A stretch of 64,000 nt of DNA from JAVBLT01 sp031553315 (GCA_031553315.1 JAVBLT010000007.1:168475-232474), one strand, 5' to 3'. Shown: positions 26,101 to 34,256, numbered from the stretch's first letter. The notes: generated by a model not told the origin, from the sequence alone. Program-made: numbers and translations.

Positions 26101-28334
26101 AATGCCGCCGCGGCGACGAACGCGCCCTCCTCATCAGCGGCGTGAGCGAATCCCAGGAAACCATCCACCTCGCCAACGGCGCCCGCATCACCGCCCACGT
26201 CCTCAAACAAACCATCCGCATGAGCAACGGCCACCGCTACATCCTGGGCATGGGCACCGACATCACCCGCATCATCGAAATGGAAAACACCCTCCGCGCC
26301 CACATCGAGCAGGAACAACGCATCAACGCCAACCTCCAGGCCGTCATCAGCGGCCAAAGCGAAGAAACCCTCCTCAACACCACCCTCTCCGCCCTCGGCC
26401 ACCAGCGCGGAGCCCGCCACAGCGCCCTCTTCCTCTTCACACCCGGCCGCACCCACTTCCACTGCCAGGCCGGCTGGAACCCCAACGGCGCCCCCCTCAC
26501 CAACACAACCACCCGCTACCCCATCGACCCCGCCAACACCTGGATCCAGACCCTCGTCGAAGATCGTCCCGTCACCTTCGCCCTCGCCGACACCTCCCCC
26601 TACTCCCCCCTCAAAGACCTCCCCCACTTCACCCAAACCCTGCGCAACACCGGCGCCGACACCGTCATCCTCATCGGCGTGCGCGGCGAAAGCTCCCTCC
26701 TCGGCTTCATCGGCCTCGCCTGCGCCTCCGAAAACACCAACCAGGCCGCCATCATCCACTTCATCCGCTCCACCGCCCACGTCCTCGAGCTCTTCTACGC
26801 CCGCCAGCGCGCCCAGCAGCAGCTCCTCCAAAGCGAACGCGACAAACGCCTCATCCTCGACACCATCCAGATCCCCGTCCTCCTCTTCGACAACCGCCTG
26901 CGCCTCACCCACCTCAACTCCGCCGCCACCGCCTTCGCCGCCGACCTCATCAAACAACGCAGCCAGGAAAATCCCCCCGCCGCCGACCCACCCGCCGCCA
27001 TCGCCCTCAAAACCGGAAAATCATCCGAAAGCAACATGACCCTCGGCGGCAAAGACTACCAGGTCATGGCCATCCCCGTCATCGTCGAAAACCAAATCGT
27101 CAACATCGTCGAAACCGCCTACGACGTCACCCAATTCAACGAAGCCCAGCGCTCCCTCCGGCACGCCATGGAAGCCACCCAGGCCGCCGCCCGCGCCAAA
27201 AGCTTCTTCATCGCCACCATCAGCCACGAGCTGCGCACCCCCCTCAACGCCGTCATCGGCTTCAGCGAGCTCATGCAAAACACCACCCTCACCCCCGAAG
27301 AACAGCACAGCAACCTCGAAGCCATCAACATCGCCGGAAAAACCCTCCTCACCCTCATCAACGACATCCTCGACCTCTCCCGCCTCGAAGCCGAACAAGT
27401 CGAAATCATCAAAGCCCCCATGGATCTGAGCCACATGCTCCACGAGCTCAAACTCGTCTTCAAAGCCGCCTGCCTCAAAAAAGGCATCACACTCCAAGTC
27501 GTCATCCCCCCCGGCCTCCCCCACTTCGAGCTCGACCAGATCCGCATCCGCCAAGTCCTCTTCAACATCGTCGGCAACGCCGTCAAATTCACAACCAAAG
27601 GCAGCGTCACCGTCGGCATCACCTGCCACTACACCGACCCCTCCCGCAGCCACGCCACCCTCCGCATCGACGTGGCCGACACCGGCCCCGGCATCGATCC
27701 CCAATTCCGCGAAACCATCTTCGAACCCTTCGGCCAGAAAAACCACGTCCGCGGCAACACCGTCTACGAAGGCAGCGGCCTGGGCCTCTCCATCACCCGG
27801 CGCCTGCTCACCTGCATGGACGGCGCCCTCACCCTCGAAAGCCAGCTCGGCAAAGGCTCCACCTTCACCATCCAGCTCCAAAACGTCGCCTGCCTCCCAC
27901 CCGACACCCCCACCGCCCCCCCACCGCCCCTCCAGGAGCTCCCCCCGCCCCAAGACCCACCCCCGCCACCCCCCGCCACCCACCCCCAAAAAGGCGCCAT
28001 CCTGATTGTGGACGACGTGCCCATGAACCTCAAAGTCCTCGGAGCCATGCTCACCCGCCTCCACCGCCCCTACATCAGCGCCACCTCCGGCCAGGAAGCC
28101 CTCGACCTCGCCAAAACCCACCAGCCCAGCCTCATCCTCACCGACCTCTGGATGCCCGGCATGAACGGCGACGAACTCGCCCGCCGCCTCCAGGATCAAA
28201 CCGCCACCAGCAAAATCCCCATCCTCGCCCTCACCGCCGACACCCAATTCGACCTCCAAGACTCCCCCTTCGCCCACGTACTCTTCAAACCCCTCACCCT
28301 CGACAAAATCAGCGCCATCCTCCAAAAATACTGA
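23190..28334 (+). CDS. Hybrid sensor histidine kinase/response regulator with LamG and substrate-binding sensor domains
   Basis: 1714 residues from a GTG overlapping the previous stop. The signal peptide is followed by two LamG-like sandwiches (about 20-220 and 225-465). Next comes a periplasmic ABC-type substrate-binding fold (about 470-760), one TM helix (LAIGLGMFLSILLCMLAFTW), PAS (near 910-1020), GAF-like (near 1050-1200) and a second PAS. The HisKA dimerisation domain has His1346 in ISHELRTPLNAVIGF. The ATPase has NIVGNAVKFT, DTGPGID and GSGLGLS. A receiver carries Asp1652 in LILTDLWMPGMNG. It likely senses a periplasmic glycan or solute; the output partner is not encoded nearby. Confidence 0.92.
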   Translation: MKPLSLILLTLLALTAPAELPTAGKRFFPIREVDPGNYGALYLPPAATRNLPVTHGTWNFGAADETFTENRRSAFAWAGEQHTLNLADQTLSGWFTVDNQQPPKEIHRLLCMRTATANAPETQCAYRLYATPDGRLHLGGHDPQAPEVVTRDPVFQPGRWVHIALTLGDTPGNPKTALTLPATLHINGQPAPTHGQSIPRRIPGERIALLRVGDDDVYSAGIEAHPRLLPPDRIIQTARATPSHANRQNLIRLITFNTPRSFTESFSPGQPASPDLAGMTYRPTQGRHGSALGPGSTFTVTGATRDTLAPPHGPWSLTLRARISDNAWQTLPEPTPPHPPSAQSKTIIACGDTATGWHLRANRDRSITLTYFTGAPADTAPHAITLPGAIPAFGTWIHIALVRTPAGAWRLHATAPGSQTQTAATPPHLTPAPNRGPLTNQGGLTAEGDALDDLAFWHTDLLEADIDRLAATPQSILIVTTPEVTSLDLSQLLPALTETLTRQNITADLLPFNLTPSLRAGHTPFDRGRLQHLLNSNPAGMVIGLNHTSARFIRANLDLLPPDTSTIFIASPDDPPPAAASLIFPNVLNANIDQAFRLYPQATRLLIIAPYPIDLTAPAVTVKTRFELTEEKLLETIAALPPETILLFSAWNDPTLPQAFNTDLTLLQKITTLTRNPILTLNSRLIGPRGATGGFILSSRHAGSALGDIALEILNGTPPAAIPPTRLTLTPTFDTARLQTSAIKLHTDHLPGGAVYIGDHSHFLERYLRELAIGLGMFLSILLCMLAFTWINIRRRIRTQTLLQALPIQIIMISPENRILPRPAEAGLLGHKSQPLNTLSPHILAALEPAIVSVRQSGKPAAAEFTNASGRHMRGECTPLPHTAYPPGTLLWVATDVHELHTAKIEALNTSALLHSLSNNMPGMLFVKDADNAFRYVMSNNAFAQALNQTTETIIGKDDFLIFTHREEAAECRRGDERALLISGVSESQETIHLANGARITAHVLKQTIRMSNGHRYILGMGTDITRIIEMENTLRAHIEQEQRINANLQAVISGQSEETLLNTTLSALGHQRGARHSALFLFTPGRTHFHCQAGWNPNGAPLTNTTTRYPIDPANTWIQTLVEDRPVTFALADTSPYSPLKDLPHFTQTLRNTGADTVILIGVRGESSLLGFIGLACASENTNQAAIIHFIRSTAHVLELFYARQRAQQQLLQSERDKRLILDTIQIPVLLFDNRLRLTHLNSAATAFAADLIKQRSQENPPAADPPAAIALKTGKSSESNMTLGGKDYQVMAIPVIVENQIVNIVETAYDVTQFNEAQRSLRHAMEATQAAARAKSFFIATISHELRTPLNAVIGFSELMQNTTLTPEEQHSNLEAINIAGKTLLTLINDILDLSRLEAEQVEIIKAPMDLSHMLHELKLVFKAACLKKGITLQVVIPPGLPHFELDQIRIRQVLFNIVGNAVKFTTKGSVTVGITCHYTDPSRSHATLRIDVADTGPGIDPQFRETIFEPFGQKNHVRGNTVYEGSGLGLSITRRLLTCMDGALTLESQLGKGSTFTIQLQNVACLPPDTPTAPPPPLQELPPPQDPPPPPPATHPQKGAILIVDDVPMNLKVLGAMLTRLHRPYISATSGQEALDLAKTHQPSLILTDLWMPGMNGDELARRLQDQTATSKIPILALTADTQFDLQDSPFAHVLFKPLTLDKISAILQKY

Positions 28335-28371
28335 CCCACGGAAAATCCACAGCCCCCCCTCACCTTCCCGC

Positions 28372-28400
28372 TTGCGCCCCACCCCGAAATCCGCTACACT
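28372..28400 (+). promoter_or_regulatory. Candidate promoter for the LysA-type gene
   Basis: TTGCGC (28372-28377), 17-bp spacer, TACACT (28395-28400). Confidence 0.45.
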
Positions 28401-28434
28401 TTTCCCCTACCCGTTTTTCAGACAAAGGCCCCCC

Positions 28435-29709
28435 ATGACCCCAAAAAACATCCCCCTCACCCACGAACAGCTCGAAGCCCTCACCCAGCGCTGGCCCACC
28501 CCCTTTCACATCTACGACGAATTCGCCATCCGCACCAACGCCCGCCGCCTCAAAGCCGCCTTCGCCTGGAACCCCCGCTTCCGCAACTACTTCGCCGTAA
28601 AAGCCTGCCCCAACCCCTTCCTCATCGCCATCCTCAAAGACGAAGGCTTCGGCGCCGACTGCTCCTCCGCCCCCGAGCTCCTCCTCGCCCAGGAAACCGG
28701 CATCACCGGCCAGCACATCATGTTCACCTCCAACGACACCCCCGCCGAAGAATTCATCCTCGCCGCCACCATGGGCGCCAACATCAACCTCGACGACATC
28801 ACCCACATCCCCTTCCTCGAGCAGACCCTCGGCACCCTCCCCCCCCTCGTCTCCCTCCGCTACAACCCCGGCCCCCTCAAAGGCGGCAACGCCATCATCG
28901 GCAAACCCGAAGAAGCCAAATACGGCCTCACCCTCCCCCAGCTCATCCAAGCCTACACCCTCCTCAAAGAAAAAGGCATCACCCGCTTCGGCATCCACAC
29001 CATGGTCGCCTCCAACGAGCTCGACCCCCAATACTTCATCGACACCGCCACCCTCCTCTTCGACCTCATGGTCAAAATTCAAAACCAAATCGGCATCACC
29101 TTCGAATTCGTCAACCTCGGCGGCGGCATCGGCATACCCTACCACCCCGACCAGCAAGCCGTCGACCTCGAACGCATCGGCCAAGGCATCCGCCAAGCCT
29201 ACCAAGACCGCCTCATCGCCCAAGGCCACCCCCAGACCGCCCTCTACCTCGAATGCGGCCGCATGGTCACCGGCCCCTACGGCTACCTCATCAGCCGCAT
29301 CCGCCACCTCAAAAACACCTACAAAAACTACATCGGCCTCGACGCCTCCATGGCCAACCTCATGCGCCCCGCCCTCTACGGCGCCTACCACCACATCACC
29401 CTCGCCGGCAAAGAAAACACCCCCCCCGCCGCCAATTACGACGTCACCGGCTCCCTCTGCGAAAACAACGACAAATTCGCCATCAACCGCCCCCTCCCCC
29501 CCCCCGCCATCGGCGACCTCGTCATCATCCACGACGCCGGCGCCCACGGCCACGCCATGGGCTTCCAGTATAACGGCAAGCTCCGCTCCGCCGAGCTCCT
29601 CCTCACCACCAGCGGCCAAGTCATCGAAATCCGCCGCGCCGAAACCGTCGGCGACTACTTCGCCACCCTCGACTTCAAAGCCCTCAAACTCTTCACCGCC
29701 ACCCTGTAA
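28435..29709 (+). CDS. lysA: Diaminopimelate decarboxylase-type PLP enzyme
   Basis: 424 residues from the ATG at 28435 with AAAGG upstream. A fold-type III PLP decarboxylase: Lys56 in YFAVKACPNP should bind PLP. EFVNLGGGIGIPY is the glycine-rich phosphate loop, YLECGRMVTGPYG the ECGR block, and GSLCENND the active-site Cys loop of the partner subunit. Best match is meso-DAP decarboxylase (lysine synthesis). Related amino-acid decarboxylases of the same fold cannot be fully excluded. It is followed by a secreted unknown protein and a glycosyltransferase rather than other lysine genes. Confidence 0.87.
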   Translation: MTPKNIPLTHEQLEALTQRWPTPFHIYDEFAIRTNARRLKAAFAWNPRFRNYFAVKACPNPFLIAILKDEGFGADCSSAPELLLAQETGITGQHIMFTSNDTPAEEFILAATMGANINLDDITHIPFLEQTLGTLPPLVSLRYNPGPLKGGNAIIGKPEEAKYGLTLPQLIQAYTLLKEKGITRFGIHTMVASNELDPQYFIDTATLLFDLMVKIQNQIGITFEFVNLGGGIGIPYHPDQQAVDLERIGQGIRQAYQDRLIAQGHPQTALYLECGRMVTGPYGYLISRIRHLKNTYKNYIGLDASMANLMRPALYGAYHHITLAGKENTPPAANYDVTGSLCENNDKFAINRPLPPPAIGDLVIIHDAGAHGHAMGFQYNGKLRSAELLLTTSGQVIEIRRAETVGDYFATLDFKALKLFTATL

Positions 29710-29720
29710 AGCCCCCCCCC

Positions 29721-31076
29721 ATGCGCCTGACCGCATTACTCCTCCTCCCCCCCCTCCTCCTCCCCCCCCCCGCACACGCCGCCGGGGTCGACACCAACAA
29801 CGACGGCCACATCTCCATCCTCTGGGTCATCCCCCCCCAGCCCGATACCGACACCCCCACCCCCCCCCAAGCCGCCGCCGCCATCACCGCCATGGCCACC
29901 GCCGACCAACGCCACCCCTTCACCCTCACCCTCGCCACCAACACCTGCCACACCCTCGCCGGCGCCGCCTGGTTCCCCGAAGGCGCCCCCATCCGCGCCG
30001 CCATCAGCGACCCCCGCCACGATCTCGTCATCCTCTCCGAGCGCGGCACCGTCATCACCCAGATCCCCGCCCTCACCTACGCCGGCATCAGCGCCCTGCG
30101 CGAAAAACTCCCCCCCGGCGCCCGCCCCCCCCTCATCCACCTCCGCGGCCAAACCACCCCCCAGCAGCGCCAAACCCTCCAGCGCATCGCCACCGGAACC
30201 AAGACCGACATCATCGCCGAAGACCTCATCCGCGCCAACACCCAAACCGGCGGCTACACCCAAACCTACCGCGGCACCCCCCAAACCCTCGCCGACTACC
30301 TCACCGCCGCCACCTTCTACTCCATCATCTTCAAAAACCGCTACCCCCCCTACCTCCAGCCCACCAGCCACATCTTCACCGAGCGCCACCAGCAGCTCCT
30401 CTCCCAAATGATCCAGAAAACCGCCGACCAAAACCGCCGCCCCGCCGCCCCCCTCGCCGCCTGGACCCCACCCACCGACCCACCCACCTTCAGCGCCCCC
30501 CCCCTCACCAAAGGCACCCCCATCAACGAAACCCAATTCCTCAGCCACATCCGCCAAGCCGCCGAAAACAACCGGATCTGCCTTCCCACCTGGCCCATCT
30601 TCCTCCAACACATCGCCCCCAGCCCCCTCTGGCACAGCGCCACCCAAACCGAGCGCATCCACGCCCTCACCGCCATGAATCACACCATGCGCACCCTCCT
30701 CACCCACGGCCTCATCCAGATCGCCACCGACACCCCCCTCGCCGCCCACTGCACCAAAAGCGCCGCCGACTTCATCCTCCGCACCCTCGTGTTTCATGAC
30801 AACGCCAACGCCGTCATCCTCCACCCCCACCCCCTCGCCTTCAGCCTCTGGCGCCCCCCCGCCGCCCCCGTCACCCTCCACATCGCCACCGACCACACCA
30901 CCGGCATCACCCTCACCCCCGACCGCCTCACCTTCACCACCGGCGATTTCGCCCAGCCCCACCCCGTCACCCTCACCCGCCAGACCCCCGCCCCCGCCAC
31001 CCTCCACTGGTACATCCACTCCGCCAGCTTCCCCGGCATCCGCAGCGGCAGGCACCCCCTCCCCCCCCCCGAGTGA
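29721..31076 (+). CDS. Unrecognised secreted protein with an EF-hand-like loop
   Basis: 451 residues that I do not recognise. The signal peptide is Leu/Pro-rich and cleaves near AHA20-A. The mature N-terminus has an EF-hand/dockerin-like loop (DTNNDGHIS, residues 24-32) followed by ILWVIPPQPD. A fold with SDPRHDLVILSERGTVITQIP follows, then helices and a C-terminal beta-sandwich-like segment (LTPDRLTFTTGDFAQPHPVTLT). There is no Shine-Dalgarno; nine Cs (29712-29720) abut the ATG, and ten Cs lie in the signal-peptide codons. It sits between lysA and a glycosyltransferase gene, with 4 bases to the next start. Confidence 0.72.
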   Translation: MRLTALLLLPPLLLPPPAHAAGVDTNNDGHISILWVIPPQPDTDTPTPPQAAAAITAMATADQRHPFTLTLATNTCHTLAGAAWFPEGAPIRAAISDPRHDLVILSERGTVITQIPALTYAGISALREKLPPGARPPLIHLRGQTTPQQRQTLQRIATGTKTDIIAEDLIRANTQTGGYTQTYRGTPQTLADYLTAATFYSIIFKNRYPPYLQPTSHIFTERHQQLLSQMIQKTADQNRRPAAPLAAWTPPTDPPTFSAPPLTKGTPINETQFLSHIRQAAENNRICLPTWPIFLQHIAPSPLWHSATQTERIHALTAMNHTMRTLLTHGLIQIATDTPLAAHCTKSAADFILRTLVFHDNANAVILHPHPLAFSLWRPPAAPVTLHIATDHTTGITLTPDRLTFTTGDFAQPHPVTLTRQTPAPATLHWYIHSASFPGIRSGRHPLPPPE

Positions 31077-31080
31077 CCCC

Positions 31081-32232
31081 ATGCCCACCCGCATCCTCTA
31101 CCTCTACACCACCCCCTACCGCCCCGACTCCGGCCACGCCCGCCGCTCCGAGCAAATCATCGGCGCCCTCGCCACCCTCGGCTACGAAATCCACATCCTC
31201 ACCCCCCCCCCCACCGCCCCCTGGCAACTCCCCACCCCCCACATCCACACCACCCTCCCCCTCCCCCGCCTCGCCACCATGCCCCTCTACCGCCCCAGCC
31301 TCCGCCGCCTCCTCTGCCACCTGCTCACCCTCATCAAAGCCATCCACCTCAACATCCGCACCCCCTACACCGCCATCCACTGCTGCGATCACTCCATCAC
31401 CATCGGCCGCTGGATCTCCTGGTTCATCCGCGCCCGCCTCATCATCGAATGGCGCAACCGCCCCAACCGCACCCTCACCACCTGGAGCCACTCCCGCTTC
31501 CGCCAGCGCATCCTCCGCTCCGCATCCCTCATCATCAGCGACGAAAAATGCGCCCTCACCCAAGCCAAAGCCTGCGACTGCTCCCACCGCCTCGCCTACA
31601 TCCCCCCCATCCCCTCCCCCCCCATCCAAGCCACCCCCCAGCCCACCCCCCTCTTCCACCTCGACCCCCCCCGCCAGACCCCCCTCCACATCACCACCCT
31701 CGCCTCCCACACCGGCTTCCAAGGCCTCGACACCTTTTTCAACGCAGCCCCCCACATCCTCGCCGCCTTCCCCAACACCGTCTTCCACATCGCCGGCGGC
31801 GACCAGACCGCCATCGACAAAACCCTCCAGACCATCGCCCTCCGCCTTCCCCAGATCCAACCCCGGCTCGACTTCACCGGCCCCCTCCCCCTCCCCCAGC
31901 TCTCCCAGCTCCTCCAAGCGAGCCACATCCTCTACGCCCGCCACCTCCCCGGCAGCCACCCCCCCATCAGCCTCCTCGACCAAATGGCCTCCCACCGGCC
32001 CATCGTCGCCGCCGACTGCCCCGCCAACACCGCCATCCTCCACCCCGCCATCGCCGACCTCACCCCCCCCGACCCCGAAAAAACCGCCGACGCCATCATC
32101 CACCTCCTCAACGATCCCCAGCGCCGCCTCGATCTCGCCGCCGCCGCCCACCATACCCTCCAAACCGACCACAACCCCCACACCTTCCTCGAAACCATCC
32201 GCACCTGCTACGCCTACGCCCTCGAGCGCTAG
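31081..32232 (+). CDS. GT-B fold glycosyltransferase (GT4-like)
   Basis: 383 residues. The N-terminal acceptor domain begins with RILYLYTTPYRPDSGHARRS and has LATLGYEIHILTPPP. The C-terminal sugar-nucleotide domain has FHIAGGDQTAIDKTL, LDFTGPLPLPQLSQLLQASH and ISLLDQMASHRPIVAADCPA. This corresponds to the 'E-x7-E' region of GT4 enzymes but with the second Glu replaced (LLDQM), so the nucleotide-sugar specificity is open. Its TAG stop is formed by the CTAG target site of the IS element immediately downstream. Confidence 0.82.
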   Translation: MPTRILYLYTTPYRPDSGHARRSEQIIGALATLGYEIHILTPPPTAPWQLPTPHIHTTLPLPRLATMPLYRPSLRRLLCHLLTLIKAIHLNIRTPYTAIHCCDHSITIGRWISWFIRARLIIEWRNRPNRTLTTWSHSRFRQRILRSASLIISDEKCALTQAKACDCSHRLAYIPPIPSPPIQATPQPTPLFHLDPPRQTPLHITTLASHTGFQGLDTFFNAAPHILAAFPNTVFHIAGGDQTAIDKTLQTIALRLPQIQPRLDFTGPLPLPQLSQLLQASHILYARHLPGSHPPISLLDQMASHRPIVAADCPANTAILHPAIADLTPPDPEKTADAIIHLLNDPQRRLDLAAAAHHTLQTDHNPHTFLETIRTCYAYALER

Positions 32233-32292
32233 ATCGTGTAGTCATGAGATTAGTCTTTCCTTGTGAAGACATATTTGCCATAATATCTCCTC

Positions 32293-33065
32293 ATGAATAC
32301 AACAAAATCTCTTATTCATCGGCACGATCTTTCTGATGAGGCGTGGGCAAAAATTGAAATGGCTCTTCCGGGGCGAAAAGGTATGTGGGGTGGTATTGCG
32401 GTTGATAATCGACGTTTTGTCAACGCGGTACTATGGATTGCCCGAACAGGCGCTCCATGGCGCGATTTGCCGCCGGAGTACGGAGATTGGTCCAACACGC
32501 ATCGGAGATTTATTCGCTGGAGAGATAAAGGAATATGGGAAAAAATTCTTGAAATTCTTATCCATGACCCTGACATGGAGTGGATGATGATCGATGCCAC
32601 CCACATCAAGGTTCATCCGCATGCGGCAGGAGCCAAAGGGGGCAACCAGGATATGGGGCTCACAAAAGGGGGCTCAACTCAAAAACACATCTGGCCGTGG
32701 ATGCGAATGGTATGCCGATCCGAATTATTGTTACAGCGGGTACCGTTGCTGATTGTACTCAAGCTGAAGAACTTATACGGGATACAGGAGCAGAACATCT
32801 GATTGCGGATCGGGGATATGATACGGATGCGATTGTCGCAAGCGCGGAACAGGCGGGAATGGTTGTGGTCATTCCTTCAAAGAAAAACAGAAAAGAGGCG
32901 CGTGGATATGATGCGTATCTCTATAAACTGCGACATCTTGTCGAAAACACGATTTTGCGGATCAAGGAATGGCGCGGGGTCGCCACGCGTTACACCAAGC
33001 GAACATCGTCATTTCTTGCATTTGTTCAACTGCGTTGCGCAATGCTTTGGATTAAAATCTCGTGA
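32293..33065 (+). CDS. IS5-family DDE transposase made by -1 frameshift (frames 32293-32802 and 32580-33065)
   Basis: The first frame encodes the N-terminal half, with DLSDEAWAKIEMALP, ARTGAPWRDLPPEYGDW and the first catalytic residue Asp101 in MMIDATHIKVH. The second frame continues with LNSKTHLAVDANGMPIRI, IADRGYDTD (second Asp) and VENTILRIKEWRG (catalytic Glu with the K/R block). A -1 slip at A_AAA_GGG (32664-32670) yields a 257-residue protein of normal length. Each half alone lacks part of the DDE triad. Codon use differs from the C-rich neighbours. Confidence 0.9.
32664..32670 (+). promoter_or_regulatory. Predicted -1 programmed frameshift site
   Basis: A_AAA_GGG, followed by two more bases of a five-G run, sits where the two transposase frames join (LTKGG to LNSKTH). 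The lysyl-tRNA can re-pair on the A4 run. Confidence 0.65.
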
Positions 33066-33074
33066 CTACACGCT

Positions 33075-34073
33075 CTAGCAGGTAAAGGTTGTTTCCAGGT
33101 GTGCCATGATGGCCTGGATCTGGGGGTCGCCGGCGGATTTCCGGATGAGGGTGCGCAGCTGCACGCTGACCGCGGCGCCTGTGCCCAAATCGAGCTCGGC
33201 CGCGATGGCCTGTTGGGTCAACCCCGAAAAACGGGAGAGCGCCCAGGCCGTCAGCGGGCGGATGGCCGTTTCCCGCTGCCGCCGCCGAAGCTCTTCAGGC
33301 TGCACGCCGAGCACGCGGCAAAGGGTGCGGATGACGGTGACGGCGGGCACTGTTTTGCGCCGCAGCTCGGGAATGGGGCTCCCCCGGCGGCCCTGGCCGG
33401 CAGGCTGGGGAAGGCGGCGGCTTTGCTCGTGGAGAAAGCGCGGATCGCCGATGCCCAGGCGGGCTCGCTGCACCAGAAATGAAAAGGAGAGATCCGGGTG
33501 GAGAATCCCTTCGCGCACATAGCGGGAATAACCTTGCTCGGCGCTCCAGAGATTGCCGGTGAGGGCGAGCACGTCGCCGCGGCTCAGCCAGGCGGGGGCG
33601 GGTTCAAGGGCGCTGTAGGCGCGAAAGCTGCTGTGGGGGTAACGGCGCAGGGCGGAAAGAAGGCTCCGGTTGGAGGGGGAGGGCTCCTGAAGAAGGCGCA
33701 GGGGCAGGAGGTGAAGCCAGCGGCTGAGGCGCAGAAGGTGGGAATCGGGCTGAACGAGGCGCGAGGTGAAACGGCCGCGCAGAAGGGGGCCTTGGCGGTC
33801 GCGGGTGCGGTTGGCGTAGAGGGTGTAGGCGGTGCCGAGGCGGTGCATGATATCGGTCAGGTTTCCATCGCGCGTTTGCACCGCGAGGTGAATCTGATCG
33901 GGCAGGAGGCAGTAGAGCAGCACCCGCAGGCCGGAAACAGCCTGATGTTCGCTCAGCAGGGCGGTCAGCCGGGCGAAATCGGCGGGAGCGGTAAAAAGGC
34001 GTTCTTTGCCGACGGCCTGGATGCAGATGTACTGCGTGGCGCCGGGGTAATCAAGCCTGGGCAATCGAGCCAT
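33075..34073 (-). CDS. RAYT/IS200-like Y1 transposase-related protein with altered HUH motif
   Basis: 332 residues. The N-terminal part follows REP-associated tyrosine transposases: RLDYPGATQYICIQAVGKERLF, then LRVLLYCLLPDQIHLAV and LGTAYTLYANRTRDRQGPLL-RGRF. The usual metal-binding H-h-H ('PNHVHLL') reads Q-I-H here, so the first catalytic His is replaced by Gln. The C-terminal region (about 245-325) is helical with an HTH-like segment (ALSRFSGLTQQAIAAELDLG), as in long RAYT proteins. It may be an inactivated or repurposed DNA-binding protein. RBS GGAAAGAGG is present. The stop TAG lies in the IS target CTAG. Confidence 0.78.
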   Translation of the reverse strand: MARLPRLDYPGATQYICIQAVGKERLFTAPADFARLTALLSEHQAVSGLRVLLYCLLPDQIHLAVQTRDGNLTDIMHRLGTAYTLYANRTRDRQGPLLRGRFTSRLVQPDSHLLRLSRWLHLLPLRLLQEPSPSNRSLLSALRRYPHSSFRAYSALEPAPAWLSRGDVLALTGNLWSAEQGYSRYVREGILHPDLSFSFLVQRARLGIGDPRFLHEQSRRLPQPAGQGRRGSPIPELRRKTVPAVTVIRTLCRVLGVQPEELRRRQRETAIRPLTAWALSRFSGLTQQAIAAELDLGTGAAVSVQLRTLIRKSAGDPQIQAIMAHLETTFTC

Positions 34074-34226
34074 TGCGCGCCTCTTTCCGGAAAAAACCTG
34101 TTTGTGCGTTCATGAAGGGATATTCTAGCGGCAGAAGAGGGAAAAACGCAAGCGATAAATTAACCCTGTTTCCTTATTTATTATTTTAAGGCTCGGCCAT
34201 GATTTTTATGTTTGCGCATTTTTCTG

Positions 34227-34256
34227 TTGCTTTTTCAGCGCCGGAGCGGTCATAAT
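34227..34256 (+). promoter_or_regulatory. Candidate promoter for the FadL-type porin gene
   Basis: TTGCTT (34227-34232), 18-bp spacer, CATAAT (34251-34256). The rest of the 272-bp intergenic region is AT-rich with no other clear feature. Confidence 0.45.

Larger units (their letters stand above)
32233..33074 (+). mobile_element. IS5-family insertion sequence (IS427-like), complete
   Basis: 842 bp bounded by 19-bp terminal inverted repeats that match at 17 positions (32233-32251, 33056-33074; core CGTGTAGTCA...GAGATT). It is flanked by CTAG duplications. It encodes one DDE transposase in two frames joined by a -1 shift. GC content is visibly lower than the neighbours, consistent with recent acquisition. 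Both ends and all catalytic residues look intact, so it may be active. Confidence 0.92.
32229..33078. repeat. CTAG target-site duplication flanking the IS
   Basis: CTAG at 32229-32232 and 33075-33078 directly flanks the element. The left copy supplies the stop of the glycosyltransferase gene, and the right copy supplies the stop (read on the minus strand) of the RAYT-like gene. Confidence 0.85.

Noticed and set aside
23558..28438. A 1626-codon open frame overlapping the sensor kinase
   Set aside because: It consists almost only of Pro, Arg and His, the shifted reading of C-rich codons; the kinase frame carries all domain motifs.
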